DNA of 64,000 nucleotides from Arthrobacter sp. ISL-85 (GCF_018613675.1 NZ_JAGGPQ010000009.1:1-64000); one strand, 5' to 3'. Counted from the first letter of the stretch, positions 50,774 to 59,834 are shown. The notes: generated from the sequence alone by a model not told the origin. Numbers and translations are program-made.

Positions 50774-51179
50774 CCCGGCGGCGTCACCCACCCGTCCAGG
50801 GGCCGACCGGTGGCGTGGACCCATTCCCCGCAAACCTTGACCTTTGGGGGTGGCGCGGATCACACTCGGGTGGGGAATGACCCGAAACGTCTATCGGTCA
50901 AAAAGAGAGGTTCTTTCCTCGCTTGTCACAGTTCTCGTTCGCGTCCCTGCGGCCGAGAGAAGATCGCACCGGAAGCCGAGGGAAAACCTTTCCTGGTCGG
51001 GGGCTGCCGATGCTACAACGACGGAGGGGACAGCGTGGTCCCCTCCGTCTCCACACAACTGAGCGCAGCCCAGCCTTCCCCCCCGGGCAGCGGTCCCCGC
51101 CGTCCGGGTGCCTCATCCCTGACGGGACGGGGGGCAGGCTATTCCGGCCCTTGCGCGCACCCAAGGGAAGAGGCACGTG
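50774..51179. other. 406-base leader region
   Basis: Apart from the palindrome at 51022, I see no gene. The region precedes the truncated LWDxLEP-motif frame and probably holds its promoter. Confidence 0.35.
51022..51047 (+). promoter_or_regulatory. GC-rich palindrome shared with the 3.8-kb gene
   Basis: Arms CGGAGGGGAC and GTCCCCTCCG flank AGCGTG. The first 21 bases are the same as in the element at 3801-3833 when that is read on its own coding strand. Both copies precede a gene starting with the LWDxLEPxTRxWF motif. Confidence 0.6.
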
Positions 51180-51290
51180 ATGGTAATTGACAGGTTGTGG
51201 GACCGGCTCGAACCAGCAACACGGGAATGGTTCATCAACAATCCCGGCTGCGTGACCACATTCGGGACCGGGAAGCTGCACAACGGATGA
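51180..51290 (+). pseudogene. truncated LWDxLEP-motif gene
   Basis: GTGATG start after AAGAGGCACG. MVIDRLWDRLEPATREWFIN then NPGC matches the first 24 residues of the gene at 3.5-3.75 kb. After NPGC the frame becomes unrelated (VTTFGTGKLHNG) and stops. The DNA from this point encodes an ANTAR domain in another frame, so the gene was cut and joined to something else. Confidence 0.6.
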
Positions 51291-51511
51291 GCGGGGAACT
51301 GGCCCAGGCCCTGACCAACAGAGACGCGATTTCCAAAGCCCAGGGAATCATAATCGAGCGCATGAACTTGAACTGCGAAGAGGCCATAGACCTACTGTTG
51401 GCCCACTCCCGGAGAGAGAGCACACCCCTCCATGAAGTAGCCCGCGATATTCTCCACAAAAGCTACCCGCGAGTAGAAGGTTCCTCGGAAGAGAACCTGC
51501 TTGAACCTTGA
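51287..51511 (+). CDS. ANTAR-domain protein, probably 5'-truncated
   Basis: MSGELAQALTNRDAISKAQG, IIIERMNLNCEEAIDLLLAH and LHEVARDILHKS form a full ANTAR RNA-binding domain. In-frame sequence before the ATG (RLRDHIRDREAAQR) is the linker helix usually found between a GAF/PAS domain and ANTAR, but the sensor domain is absent and sequence from the LWD-motif gene begins instead. It may be made as a bare ANTAR protein of 74 residues. Start alternatives are 51197 and 51287. Confidence 0.65.
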   Translation: MSGELAQALTNRDAISKAQGIIIERMNLNCEEAIDLLLAHSRRESTPLHEVARDILHKSYPRVEGSSEENLLEP

Positions 51512-51702
51512 GCACTCGCACACTCGCCTGGACTAAGCAGTATGCGAAGCGTTGGTATCGACGACCCCGGATGGTTCAGCGCACGCTCTCTCCCGGGTTG
51601 CCGTCCCCCGTCCCCCGTCCACGCCGATTACGACGGCGGAGCCGCATTCTTCCCGCGCCGGCACCGGCTTTGACCCGTACCATTCTCTGAAAGGCAGCCA
51701 CG

Positions 51703-51933
51703 ATGATTCTTCTCTTCGGCCTCAAGAAGATCCTCCGTCGTCTTCCCGGACGTATGGCCACCTGCCAGCACTGCGGACAATTCGTCCAGCACCACCCGGA
51801 GGAACGCGCGACCAAACTTACCCTGTTCTTCATCCCCGTCCTCACGACTTCCCGGGCTTTCAACATCACATGCACCCACTGCGGTCAGAACTCAACGGTC
51901 AAATCCCGCACCTGGAACGCGCTGCTGCGTTAG
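51703..51933 (+). CDS. zinc-ribbon protein, 76 aa
   Basis: Two CxxC pairs, ATCQHCGQFVQHHPEE and NITCTHCGQNSTV, form a zinc ribbon of the type found in small actinobacterial zinc_ribbon_15 proteins. A basic N-terminus (LFGLKKILRRLPGR) precedes it. AAAGGCAG lies at a suitable distance upstream. The function is unknown. Confidence 0.78.
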   Translation: MILLFGLKKILRRLPGRMATCQHCGQFVQHHPEERATKLTLFFIPVLTTSRAFNITCTHCGQNSTVKSRTWNALLR

Positions 51934-52449
51934 GGCCAGGCAGCCCCGGATGAAGATCATTTTGTCCAGCAGATATACCTTGCTGATCGGACCCCTTTGG
52001 CACATAAACGACGTCGATGGCTGCCAAGGTAGCAGCTGTGCCGACACCGAGGCGTTTGGCTACGGAACGTCGGCTTGCAGCAGCTGAGGCGCTGGGCAGT
52101 TGCTTCAAGCCGACGGTGATGAGTAGCCCCGAAACTGTACGAACGAGTCATTTATCCCTTTTCGGACCGCTGAGGGTTTCAAAGCTTCGCATGTGCAGCA
52201 GGGGCCAAAGACCGGTGATCGGATTAAAGCTGCCTTGAAGTTTTGTTAGGCGTGCGCCTTTCACCCCGTTTCTCCTTCTATCCCGATGGAACCTTGCCAA
52301 GAATGGGGAGCACGCGTCCGGCAGGACCCTCCTCGTAGTGCCTGCCACATGTGAGCCGGTCCCTTGCGCGGTGAGGATTTCCTGGGTCTTCTTACCGTTG
52401 GTCAGTTAGTGCCGCGTGCTCTTATTTTCGGTCTGATGAGGGTTGTGAT
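51934..52449. other. 516-base region without a supported gene
   Basis: A minus-strand piece near 52010-52090 reads SRRSVAKRLGVGTAATLAAI, which resembles a transposase or phage-type helix-turn-helix, but it has no start and soon leaves frame. I can define nothing else. Confidence 0.35.
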
Positions 52450-53577
52450 TTATGCGGTGGCTTCGGTCGGATCCGGCTGTCTGGTTGCGTTCTTAAATAC
52501 TGACTCCGCCATCTGCTGTGCGATCGTGTCCCAGTGGTACTTTGCCAGCAATTCCCGGGTCCCCGCCCTTGGCGCGCGGGCTGGGTCCCGTCGGCCCAGC
52601 TGCCGGCAAAGGGCGGCGAACCCTGCAGCGTCGTCGCGGAGGTGTACGACCCCTGGGAAGTCCGCTACGACGTCCGGTACGCGGGTGGAGATGACAGGTA
52701 AGCCGGCTGCAATGTATTCCAGTGTCTTGGTGGGGCTGATGGACCGGGTGGCCTCGTTCATTGCGAACGGCATCAACGCCACGTCCAGGCCGGCTAACGC
52801 TGCGGGGAGGTCGGAGTAGCTGGTGTATCCGGCGTAGTGGATGTTGGGCGATTGGGGAAGGGTGGCCGGGTCAATCTTTGCCATCGGACCGTACATCCGG
52901 ATGTCCCACTCCGGCAGGGCGGAGGCAAGGCCTGCCAGAAGTTCGAGGTCCAACCGCTCGTCGAGCACGCCCATGTACCCGGCAACTGGCCGGTGCCGTT
53001 CACTCCGCACCGGAGGCGACGGGCGTTGAAAATGTTCCGGCTCCACGCCGCTTGGAAACAGCAGAGCATCCGCGCGGCCCTGCCGCACGATGGACCGGTG
53101 CAGGGAACGGCCTCCGGCAAAGACGACGTCAGCCCGGCGGAGCGCCTGCCGTTGCCTGACCACGAGCTCGGGCGGGGCATCCTTGAACGCGGCGAGGTCA
53201 TCCATCACGTCATAAACGAGCGTGGTCGGATTCAGCGCGAGGGCCAGTTCCAAGGCAAGCGGCGTATACAACCAGACCACGCGTTCCCCGGCTGGCTCTC
53301 CCACCAACTGTGGAAGTTGTTCGATGTAGTCGGGGAGAACATCATCGAAAAAGCCCACGTGGTGGCCTTGTTCGGGTATTTCGAGCCAGGCACGGTTCAC
53401 CCCGTCGACGCGGGCATGGTTTAGTCTGTTCGTTCCCCGGTAGTCCGCCGCGGGGGTTAAGGGCTCCTCCACGTACCAGGTGGTGCAGTGGGAACCGAGC
53501 CGGGAGACAAGGTGCTGGGGCCGTTGCCAGACCCAATCCCAGCGTAGGTGGGACAGGACGATCAGTTCATTCTGCAT
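52450..53577 (-). CDS. glycosyltransferase (GT-B, GT4-like), 375 aa
   Basis: The start LIVLSHLRWDWVWQRPQHLV is the typical opening of these transferases. The nucleotide-sugar side has FPSGVEPEHFQRP and the EATRSISPTKTLEYIAAGLP region with the E-x7-E-like motif (EATRSISPTKTLEY). ATG 53577 overlaps the preceding gene by 11 bases. It is the last of six overlapping genes for a surface glycan and probably adds a sugar to the ribitol-containing polymer. Confidence 0.85.
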   Translation of the reverse strand: MQNELIVLSHLRWDWVWQRPQHLVSRLGSHCTTWYVEEPLTPAADYRGTNRLNHARVDGVNRAWLEIPEQGHHVGFFDDVLPDYIEQLPQLVGEPAGERVVWLYTPLALELALALNPTTLVYDVMDDLAAFKDAPPELVVRQRQALRRADVVFAGGRSLHRSIVRQGRADALLFPSGVEPEHFQRPSPPVRSERHRPVAGYMGVLDERLDLELLAGLASALPEWDIRMYGPMAKIDPATLPQSPNIHYAGYTSYSDLPAALAGLDVALMPFAMNEATRSISPTKTLEYIAAGLPVISTRVPDVVADFPGVVHLRDDAAGFAALCRQLGRRDPARAPRAGTRELLAKYHWDTIAQQMAESVFKNATRQPDPTEATA

Positions 53578-54901
53578 TGACAATCCTCAATTCCATTCGG
53601 GTATGCGTGTTGGGCAGGCTGTTGCCCTGGTCCGCTGCCGGGGCGGCCGTCCATCTCCAGTGCTGCATGTGCGGCCGGTACCCGCGGAGCCAGGTGGCCA
53701 CCGGTTCGCCCAGCGTGTATGCGGGGAGTTGAGGTGAAGGAGTCCCGGCGGCGGCCTTCGCGTAAGTCTCGGACATGACGGACGGTTGCCGCGCAAGCTC
53801 GTCATCGAGCCAGTACACGCCCACCGGGTCGATGTGGCCGTCGTTGCGGTAGAGGAGGGAATCCCAGTCTGTTGAATCAATCAGCGGGAACCAGCAAAGA
53901 CCCTCCAGCGGAACTCCCATCTGCCGGGCACGTTCGCATTGCTCCAGAACGTACTTGAACCAGGTGGCGCGGTCGGTCGTCCGGCCGCGGATGTTGGTTT
54001 CCGTGAGGAGGCAGGGCAGCCTGTAGCGGTCCCAGTAGATGTAGATCTGTTGCGCCAGGGGAAGCGGGTGGGGGGTGTTGGGCGTACCGCCCTTGTCATC
54101 GAAGTGCCATTGGCAGTGGGCGTAGTAATCCAGGCCCAGCACGTCTACGCGGCCCGGGTCCCAGCCCATCAGCGCCTCTCCCCCAGCCTTGGAAAGTACG
54201 TCCGCCATGGGTCCCTCCAGGTCGTAGCCGCGCCCCAGGAAGGTGTCCAGGACAAGGAATCTTCGCTCGTTGGCCATTGTGGCGTAAGCGGAACCGTGTG
54301 GCCCCGACCCGGTGTGGTGTTCGCAGGTGTCCACCCAAACGTGTTGGGCTCCGGGGAGCAGGTCGGCGTAGGCCCGGCTGGCTTCGGCGACGGCCGGCAG
54401 TACATTGAGGATCTGCGCCACGAATGTATCGAGCCCTTTCTGGTAGGGAGGCCAGATGCCCTCGTGCCCGGAGAGGAACAGGGTTGAGAACGGCTCGTTG
54501 AACAGCGTGTACTCCTCCACCCAGGGGTATCGCCTAGCGAACTTTTCCGTGTACCGAAGGTAGGCATCGCGGAAACGGGGGTCAGCGAAGCCTCCCTCCA
54601 GCCACCTGGGGTAACTGGTGTGGTGAACAAGGTCCAGGATCGGCCGGAACCCGGACTCCCGCAGGTGATGCAACACCCTGTCTGTTCCCGCCCAATCGAA
54701 GACGCCTTCCTCAGCTTCTACCCGGTGCCAGCGCACGGGGTAACGCAGACGGCTGACCCCTGTTCTTGTCAACAGGTCCAGATCCTGCTTCCACTGCACG
54801 TCGTGCGCAGTCGATTCGAAGATGTCCCTGTCGTGCCCTGGCATGTAGGTGCTTTCGAAGGCGCCGATCAGTTCGATGGGTTTACGGGCGCCCTGGTTCA
54901 T
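53567..54901 (-). CDS. GH1-like (clan A) glycoside hydrolase domain protein, 444 aa
   Basis: A TIM barrel with VSRLRYPVRWHRVEAEEG, PILDLVHHTSYPRWLEGGFA, YTLFNEPFST (acid/base Glu at 136 in FNEP) and LPCLLTETN (probable nucleophile Glu at 301). It lacks a signal peptide, so it acts in the cytoplasm. Related proteins occur in sugar-nucleotide and teichoic acid type clusters. The ATGA overlaps with the genes on both sides show tight co-translation. The real reaction may not be hydrolysis. Confidence 0.8.
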   Translation of the reverse strand: MNQGARKPIELIGAFESTYMPGHDRDIFESTAHDVQWKQDLDLLTRTGVSRLRYPVRWHRVEAEEGVFDWAGTDRVLHHLRESGFRPILDLVHHTSYPRWLEGGFADPRFRDAYLRYTEKFARRYPWVEEYTLFNEPFSTLFLSGHEGIWPPYQKGLDTFVAQILNVLPAVAEASRAYADLLPGAQHVWVDTCEHHTGSGPHGSAYATMANERRFLVLDTFLGRGYDLEGPMADVLSKAGGEALMGWDPGRVDVLGLDYYAHCQWHFDDKGGTPNTPHPLPLAQQIYIYWDRYRLPCLLTETNIRGRTTDRATWFKYVLEQCERARQMGVPLEGLCWFPLIDSTDWDSLLYRNDGHIDPVGVYWLDDELARQPSVMSETYAKAAAGTPSPQLPAYTLGEPVATWLRGYRPHMQHWRWTAAPAADQGNSLPNTHTRMELRIVNAE

Positions 54902-55128
54902 GTCGCTGCTCCTGCGGCCGGGGTTTTCGAGAGGTGCTCATGAACCAGATCCAGCAGCTCCGCCGCTCTCAGGTTCAGCCGGCGGGATTCGTCCAGGTCC
55001 CGGTCCAGCCGCCCTATTTCTGCCCGCAACTGGGCTATCTCCGACGCTGCCACCGATAACCGCAGATTGATCTCCTGCAGCGGATCTCCCACCGGCATAA
55101 GCGGCGCTTCAGTTGTAGGGTCAGTCAC
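54898..55128 (-). CDS. DUF6752-like coiled-coil protein, 76 aa
   Basis: The central part (LRLSVAASEIAQLRAEIGRL then DRDLDESRRLNLRAAELLDL) is a long amphipathic helix with heptad pattern. The ends are Pro/Thr-rich. It is very likely the small coiled-coil protein (DUF6752) seen in glycan clusters of actinobacteria. Both ends overlap neighbours by four bases. It may scaffold the assembly enzymes. Confidence 0.68.
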   Translation of the reverse strand: MTDPTTEAPLMPVGDPLQEINLRLSVAASEIAQLRAEIGRLDRDLDESRRLNLRAAELLDLVHEHLSKTPAAGAAT

Positions 55129-56687
55129 GGTAAAGCCCTCACTTCCATTCGACAGGTTGCTGCACTTCGGTCATCAACACGGGTTTCCAGGCCAAGGGCT
55201 CCAAGTCCCCGCTGGAGCGCTGTCGTGTCCACCGGGTGGTGGAAGCGGGAGCCCGGAAACGGCGGGTCTGAAGGTTCTGCCTGAAACTCCAGGAATGCTC
55301 CTGCCCTGGCTGGTTGGTCACCCAGGAGGTGTCTGAGCAGTCTCAACGTGTTTTCGCTGCCCTGTTCGCTGAGTGAATCCAGAAGGAGCCGCCCGTAGAC
55401 GAAAACCGGCGTATCGCCCTCATTAGCGAGCTTGGCCAGGGGCACCACTTCGCGCAGGTTGTTCATGTTCACCCGGGCGGTTTGAAGGGAACCGCCCGAG
55501 CGTGTCCGGAAGGCGCTGAGGGATTCGAGGGCAGGGCGGCTGTAATCAACGGCGACTACGTGGTGGCCCTGCTCGGCGAAATGCCGGGCGTCCCTGCCCA
55601 GGCCGCAGCCGAGTTCAAGGATGCGGGACCCCGGCGGAAGCCGCCGCGCCAAGTGCTCCGCCCAAGGGCCCGCACCGCCGTCATTTCCGTCGGTGAGGAG
55701 GCCCCGGTGGTGGTCCTCCCAGTTCTCCCTGTCCCCATCGAGGTTTCCCAGCCAGGTCTCATAACGACGCCGCGCAGGCGGAGGCGTCACGAAGCGGAAC
55801 GCCGGATCAGGACTCCGCCAGCCCGGGCCGTATATCGCCTCAAGCATTGCCTCGGGATTGTTGGGTGCCGGCAGTGTGCGGTTGTTCACCGTGAGTGTTG
55901 TCAGCGGAAAAATGGGGACGCGCTGCTGCGGTTCGCGTGCATGGAATGTCCCGTGGAACCACCCGGCCGTGATGAAGTACGCGAAGATGTCGAGGTAGAA
56001 CCGGTCCGTGCCGTCCTCTCCGGGGAACAGCACTTGCAGGTGACCGGCGGAATGCCGGACCGTTTGATACCCCTGCCGATGCAGGGCGCGTTCCAGCGCG
56101 AAGCTCTCCAGCGCGATGTCGGATGGGTTCTCGAATCGGCTCAGGTAAGCGAGGTCAACGTCATCATCCCCCGGCATTATGCGCCCGTCACGGACCGGTC
56201 CCAGAAGGGTTCCGCCGGTGACGAAGGGTTCCAGGCCCTGACCGTGCATCCAGTCGATGAGTGCGCAGGCCTCATCCAGGGCCTCGTCGACCAGGTGCGC
56301 CCGTCGCCCCTCAAAGTTCCTGGCGATCCTGCCCCACTTATTCACGATCTGCGGGATGCCGGTGCCCGGCTCCACCAGGGCGAAGTGATGCGGGGCTGCG
56401 TCGAAGACCACCCGTTTCGTTGCCCCGATGGGTTGCCCGTCCTGCAGCACGGTGAGCAGTGCCCAGCCTGTCAGGCGTCCGGCCAGGGCAGGAGGCCAGT
56501 CAATAGTGCTCCCTCCCTCGGGGCCGGGCCGGGTTGCGTCACCGGACCGGACGTTCCAGACGGGCCTGCCATCGAACAGGATGGACAACATGGCATCCAC
56601 GGGGATCGGCGTGCCGGTGACGGTCAAGGCGTGCCGGTCCGCGTGGATGCTGCGGGTTGCTTCGCTGGTCTGGAGCTTCTGGTTCAC
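55125..56687 (-). CDS. LicD-like transferase fused to SAM methyltransferase, 520 aa
   Basis: Residues about 130-300 carry the LicD motif (EPFVTGGTLLGPVRDGRIMP then GDDDVDLAYL), which in LicD transfers phosphocholine or phosphosugars to a polymer. Residues about 340-470 are a class I methyltransferase (RILELGCGLGRDARHFAEQG, VVAVDYSRPALESL). The fusion suggests a substituent is added and methylated. ATG 56687 overlaps the stop of the preceding gene. The acceptor is probably the ribitol-containing glycan. Confidence 0.85.
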   Translation of the reverse strand: MNQKLQTSEATRSIHADRHALTVTGTPIPVDAMLSILFDGRPVWNVRSGDATRPGPEGGSTIDWPPALAGRLTGWALLTVLQDGQPIGATKRVVFDAAPHHFALVEPGTGIPQIVNKWGRIARNFEGRRAHLVDEALDEACALIDWMHGQGLEPFVTGGTLLGPVRDGRIMPGDDDVDLAYLSRFENPSDIALESFALERALHRQGYQTVRHSAGHLQVLFPGEDGTDRFYLDIFAYFITAGWFHGTFHAREPQQRVPIFPLTTLTVNNRTLPAPNNPEAMLEAIYGPGWRSPDPAFRFVTPPPARRRYETWLGNLDGDRENWEDHHRGLLTDGNDGGAGPWAEHLARRLPPGSRILELGCGLGRDARHFAEQGHHVVAVDYSRPALESLSAFRTRSGGSLQTARVNMNNLREVVPLAKLANEGDTPVFVYGRLLLDSLSEQGSENTLRLLRHLLGDQPARAGAFLEFQAEPSDPPFPGSRFHHPVDTTALQRGLGALGLETRVDDRSAATCRMEVRALP

Positions 56688-58153
56688 GGTTGCGCCACCA
56701 GTTGCGGGTCACTGGTGGTATCGGCGTAGGGAAGCCGGACATCGATGACCTGCCCTGTCATCCGGGAGGCCAATACCTGCACGCTGGCCGCAGCAACCGC
56801 TGCTGCCGGCAGCAGTGACCCGTCTGCCTCTGCCCCGAAGGCCCGGGTCCGCATGGGGGTCGCGGTCCTGCTGGGGCTGATGCAGTTCACCCTGATGCCA
56901 TCACTGCTCCATTCATCGGCGAGAGCCTGGGTAAGATTCACGATCGCGGCTTTAGTTGCGGAATATACGGTGTAGTTCGCCCGGCCCCGGGTGTAGGAAC
57001 TGGAGGCGAACAGGGTCAGGGAGCCTTTGCTCTTTGCCAGGTAAGGCTGGGATTCCTGCGCCACGATGAATGCTGCTGTGAGATTGACGTCCACGTCGTG
57101 ATGAAGCTGCTCATCGGTCAGTTGGGCGAGCGGGCCTACGCTTAGCACCCCAGCGGTGAGGATGACGTGGTCAATGTGCCCATGGATCCTGTCCGCATCG
57201 GCCAGTGCCGCGGCCACGCAGGCCCTATCCTCGACAAAGGTGCCGCTCCCGGTCCGGCTCTGCCCGATCACTAGGGCGCCTTCGGCTTCCAGCAGCTGGA
57301 CCAGTTCCAGGCCGATGCCGGAACTTGCCCCGAACACCAGGACAGTCCTGCCCGAAAGGTTTTCCATCGGGCCGCCTTTGGGTGGAGCTTTGTGCTTGAG
57401 CTGGAACAGCTTGTCGGCAATGTGGATGTCGATGGGCTGGGTGATTTTAATGTTCGCCTCGTCCCCGTCCACGACGAAAATCGGTACGTCAGGGCAGTAC
57501 TTGAGCACCACAGAGCAGTCGTCCGTCGCGGCGAAACCGGGGTCCAGCGCGGCGCGTTCATAGGCCCGGGTGATCACCGGCATCCGGAAGGCCTGCGGCG
57601 TCTGGCCGCGGCGGAGCTGGGCGCGTGGTGGGACCGCGGTGATGAAGTTATTGGCGTCGACTTCGATGATGGTGTCCGCTGAAGGGATGGCGGTGTCGAC
57701 GGCGGCGTATTCGTCGAGTGCGCGGATACAGGCTCCGATGATGTCGCCATCGAGCAAGGGACGGACGGCGTCGTGGAAAATGACGTTCGCTTCCTGGTCG
57801 GCGATGGCGTTCAGGGCCAGACGGGAGGTCTCGCTGCGGTCCGCTCCGCCCGGGAGGATGGCCGTGATCTTCGAATACGGATTTTTGCCCAGCAGCAGTT
57901 CCCGGGCTTTGGGCAGATACCCCGGTGTCATCATGACGATGATTTCATCCACCAGCTCGCAGCACTCGAAGAGGTCCACGGTGTGCTCAAGGCTGGTACG
58001 TCCTGCGATGGGAACGAACTGTTTCGGGATCTCGAGCCCCATTCTGGCTCCGATGCCGCCCGCCAGGATAACGGCGGCATTCCAAGGCCCGGCGGCACCG
58101 CGGGCTCGTTGGTTACTGTGCCGTCGTGGTGCGACGGCGGGCTGCTGGTCCAA
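56684..58153 (-). CDS. IspD-like cytidylyltransferase fused to SDR (CDP-ribitol synthase type), 489 aa
   Basis: The first domain has the IspD/TarI signature (AAVILAGGIGARMGLEIPKQ, ADRSETSRLALNAI, FHDAVRPLLD, RRGQTPQAFRM). The second is a short-chain dehydrogenase (VLVFGASSGIGLELVQLLEA, ASSSYTRGRANYTVYSATKA with Tyr and Lys). This order is that of Bcs1/Acs1-type enzymes that reduce ribulose 5-phosphate and make CDP-ribitol. The start TTG 58153 follows AAAGGACC; GTG 58246 would overlap the preceding gene by 62 bases. It supplies the activated ribitol of the operon. Confidence 0.88.
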   Translation of the reverse strand: MDQQPAVAPRRHSNQRARGAAGPWNAAVILAGGIGARMGLEIPKQFVPIAGRTSLEHTVDLFECCELVDEIIVMMTPGYLPKARELLLGKNPYSKITAILPGGADRSETSRLALNAIADQEANVIFHDAVRPLLDGDIIGACIRALDEYAAVDTAIPSADTIIEVDANNFITAVPPRAQLRRGQTPQAFRMPVITRAYERAALDPGFAATDDCSVVLKYCPDVPIFVVDGDEANIKITQPIDIHIADKLFQLKHKAPPKGGPMENLSGRTVLVFGASSGIGLELVQLLEAEGALVIGQSRTGSGTFVEDRACVAAALADADRIHGHIDHVILTAGVLSVGPLAQLTDEQLHHDVDVNLTAAFIVAQESQPYLAKSKGSLTLFASSSYTRGRANYTVYSATKAAIVNLTQALADEWSSDGIRVNCISPSRTATPMRTRAFGAEADGSLLPAAAVAAASVQVLASRMTGQVIDVRLPYADTTSDPQLVAQP

Positions 58154-58184
58154 GGTTGGTCCTTTCAGTCGCTGGGATGGGCCA

Positions 58185-59105
58185 CTAGCCGCGGCCGGTG
58201 ACGGTGCCTCCTGCAGGTTTGCTGGCGGGCTCGGCAATGCTGACACCAGCGGCCTCCAACCGGTGCCGCGTCTCCTCCGCGCTGACCGGTTCCCCGAATC
58301 GGGGGTAGTCCCCTACCGGGACGACAGCCGTGACCAGAGTGCGGCCATGGATGCGGAGAAGGTTGAAGGAACGGGCGCCGTCCACACCCTGCATCGCCCC
58401 TGGTGGAAGGGCGAGGTCCTGGGTGTAGCTGGTGGAGGAGGCCACCGAGACCGGGATGCCGGCAAAGGTGGAAAAGAGGGAGCAATGCGCGTGCCCGGCC
58501 AGGATCCCGATGACATCGCTCCCGGACAATACCCGGGCCAGTTCCTCCTGGCCCCGGAGTTCGGAGAGCACCGCAAGATCCTGGACAACAGGCACCGGGG
58601 GGTGGTGAATCACCAGGAGCGTGCCGTCGTCGGCGGGCTCCTCGAGCTCCTTGTCAAGCCAGCGCAACTGGTCGACGCTCACCTGCCCGTGGTGGACCCC
58701 TGGTGTAGAGGAATCCAGCACCAAGACACGAAGACCGCCGAGGTCATAACGACGGTCGACGGGACCAGGAAGTGGAGGTTCCTCCAACAGCACACGCTGG
58801 AAGTTGCCCCGTTCGTCGTGATTACCCATGGCCCAAATGAGCCGGCAACCCATACGGGCGGCGTACGAACCGCAAACTGCCCGCAACTCTCGATACGCTT
58901 CAGCGCTCCCCTGATCCGCTAAATCACCCGAAAAAATGATCGCTTCCGGCTCCGGCCCGGCCGCCTCAACAACATCCAGGACTTCCACCAACCCCAGCCG
59001 GGGATCCATCCCCCCATACAACAACCCGTCCCCGACAAAATGAGGGTCACTGACATGGACCAGGACATGGTTGGGGCCAGGATGTTCCCCTTCGAATTGC
59101 TGCAT
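58185..59105 (-). CDS. metallophosphoesterase (CpdA/Icc-like), 306 aa
   Basis: All motifs of the calcineurin-like fold are present: VSDPHF (D-x-H), FSGDLAD, AMGNHDE, VIHHPP and AGHAHC. They bind two metals and cleave phosphate esters, often cyclic nucleotides or phosphodiesters. It is the first gene of the minus-strand operon and 31 bases from the next. It may break down a sugar-phosphodiester or regulate the pathway. No signal peptide is present. Confidence 0.88.
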   Translation of the reverse strand: MQQFEGEHPGPNHVLVHVSDPHFVGDGLLYGGMDPRLGLVEVLDVVEAAGPEPEAIIFSGDLADQGSAEAYRELRAVCGSYAARMGCRLIWAMGNHDERGNFQRVLLEEPPLPGPVDRRYDLGGLRVLVLDSSTPGVHHGQVSVDQLRWLDKELEEPADDGTLLVIHHPPVPVVQDLAVLSELRGQEELARVLSGSDVIGILAGHAHCSLFSTFAGIPVSVASSTSYTQDLALPPGAMQGVDGARSFNLLRIHGRTLVTAVVPVGDYPRFGEPVSAEETRHRLEAAGVSIAEPASKPAGGTVTGRG

Positions 59106-59468
59106 GTCTGCCTTTCAGCCAGTCCCGCCGCAACGTGCACCACGGGAAGGTCTGAGGGCGACTCTGCTTGCCGCCGGAAAAGAACAACATGATAAGCATG
59201 CTTGCCAATATGTGGGAAGAGGTCCGCCGCGGCGGCCCCCGGATTTTACGGCCCACCCGCGCGCAGCCCGGAAACTTTGACGCCGTCACCGTCCGCACAA
59301 GGACAAGCAGCTGGACCGCTCCACTGACGGTCCATGTCCCACCGAACCCTAGCCGCGAAGGCCGGGGCTGGGCCCACCAAGAAGGGCTGTTCCCGTACTG
59401 GAGCCCCTGGGGCTGTGGGCGGGACGACAGGGAGAACTATCAGGGCATCTGGACTCGTGGAGCATCTG
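59106..59468. other. 363-base region without a supported gene
   Basis: A possible plus-strand frame at 59189 (MISMLANMWEEVRRGGPRIL) has no family match and Arg/Pro-rich continuation. The region should contain the promoter of the glycan operon. Confidence 0.35.
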
Positions 59469-59753
59469 CTAGCGGCTGGTAGGCCCCTTGCGGGATTCGA
59501 GCAAGGGCCGGATCCAGTGGTCGGCGGCAACACCTGTCGTGATGGAATAGACCGCCTTATGGAAGACGCCCACGACCTGATCCTGGCGGGCCCAGGTTGA
59601 GGGAGCTACTCCCATGCCGGTCCCATTTTCGAGGGTTTGGTCGAACGCCAGGCGTACGCCGGTCTGCTTGGTGTTGGCCAGCGCCCCTCGAATGCCGGTG
59701 ACTGACCATATGCCCCGAAGTGCGCCAAGGAGCGCACCGGTACCCCAGTGCAT
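59469..59753 (-). CDS. hypothetical protein, probably 5'-truncated
   Basis: The sequence LLWNHAMHWGTGALLGALRG, then ANTKQTGVRLAFDQTLENGT and VFHKAVYSITTGVAADHWI resembles the HWGTG...P..H..YG region of a family of actinobacterial multi-helix membrane proteins (DUF1440-like). The N-terminal membrane helices expected before HWGTG are missing, and the frame continues upstream without them. It is a partial gene or a short variant. Confidence 0.45.
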   Translation of the reverse strand: MHWGTGALLGALRGIWSVTGIRGALANTKQTGVRLAFDQTLENGTGMGVAPSTWARQDQVVGVFHKAVYSITTGVAADHWIRPLLESRKGPTSR

Positions 59754-59834
59754 CGCGTGGTTCCACAGCAGCGGCTTCTCTGCCTGCCCTGGTGTCCGTG
59801 CAGCTGACCCGTTCGTGCACGAGCAGGGGGGAAA

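Noticed and set aside
52017..52238. 73-codon plus-strand frame with Ala-rich start
   Set aside because: No start signal and no recognised family; the opposite strand shows a weak helix-turn-helix-like piece that is also not convincing.
57570..58922. 450-codon plus-strand frame
   Set aside because: It lies antisense to the IspD-SDR and metallophosphoesterase genes and has no family features.
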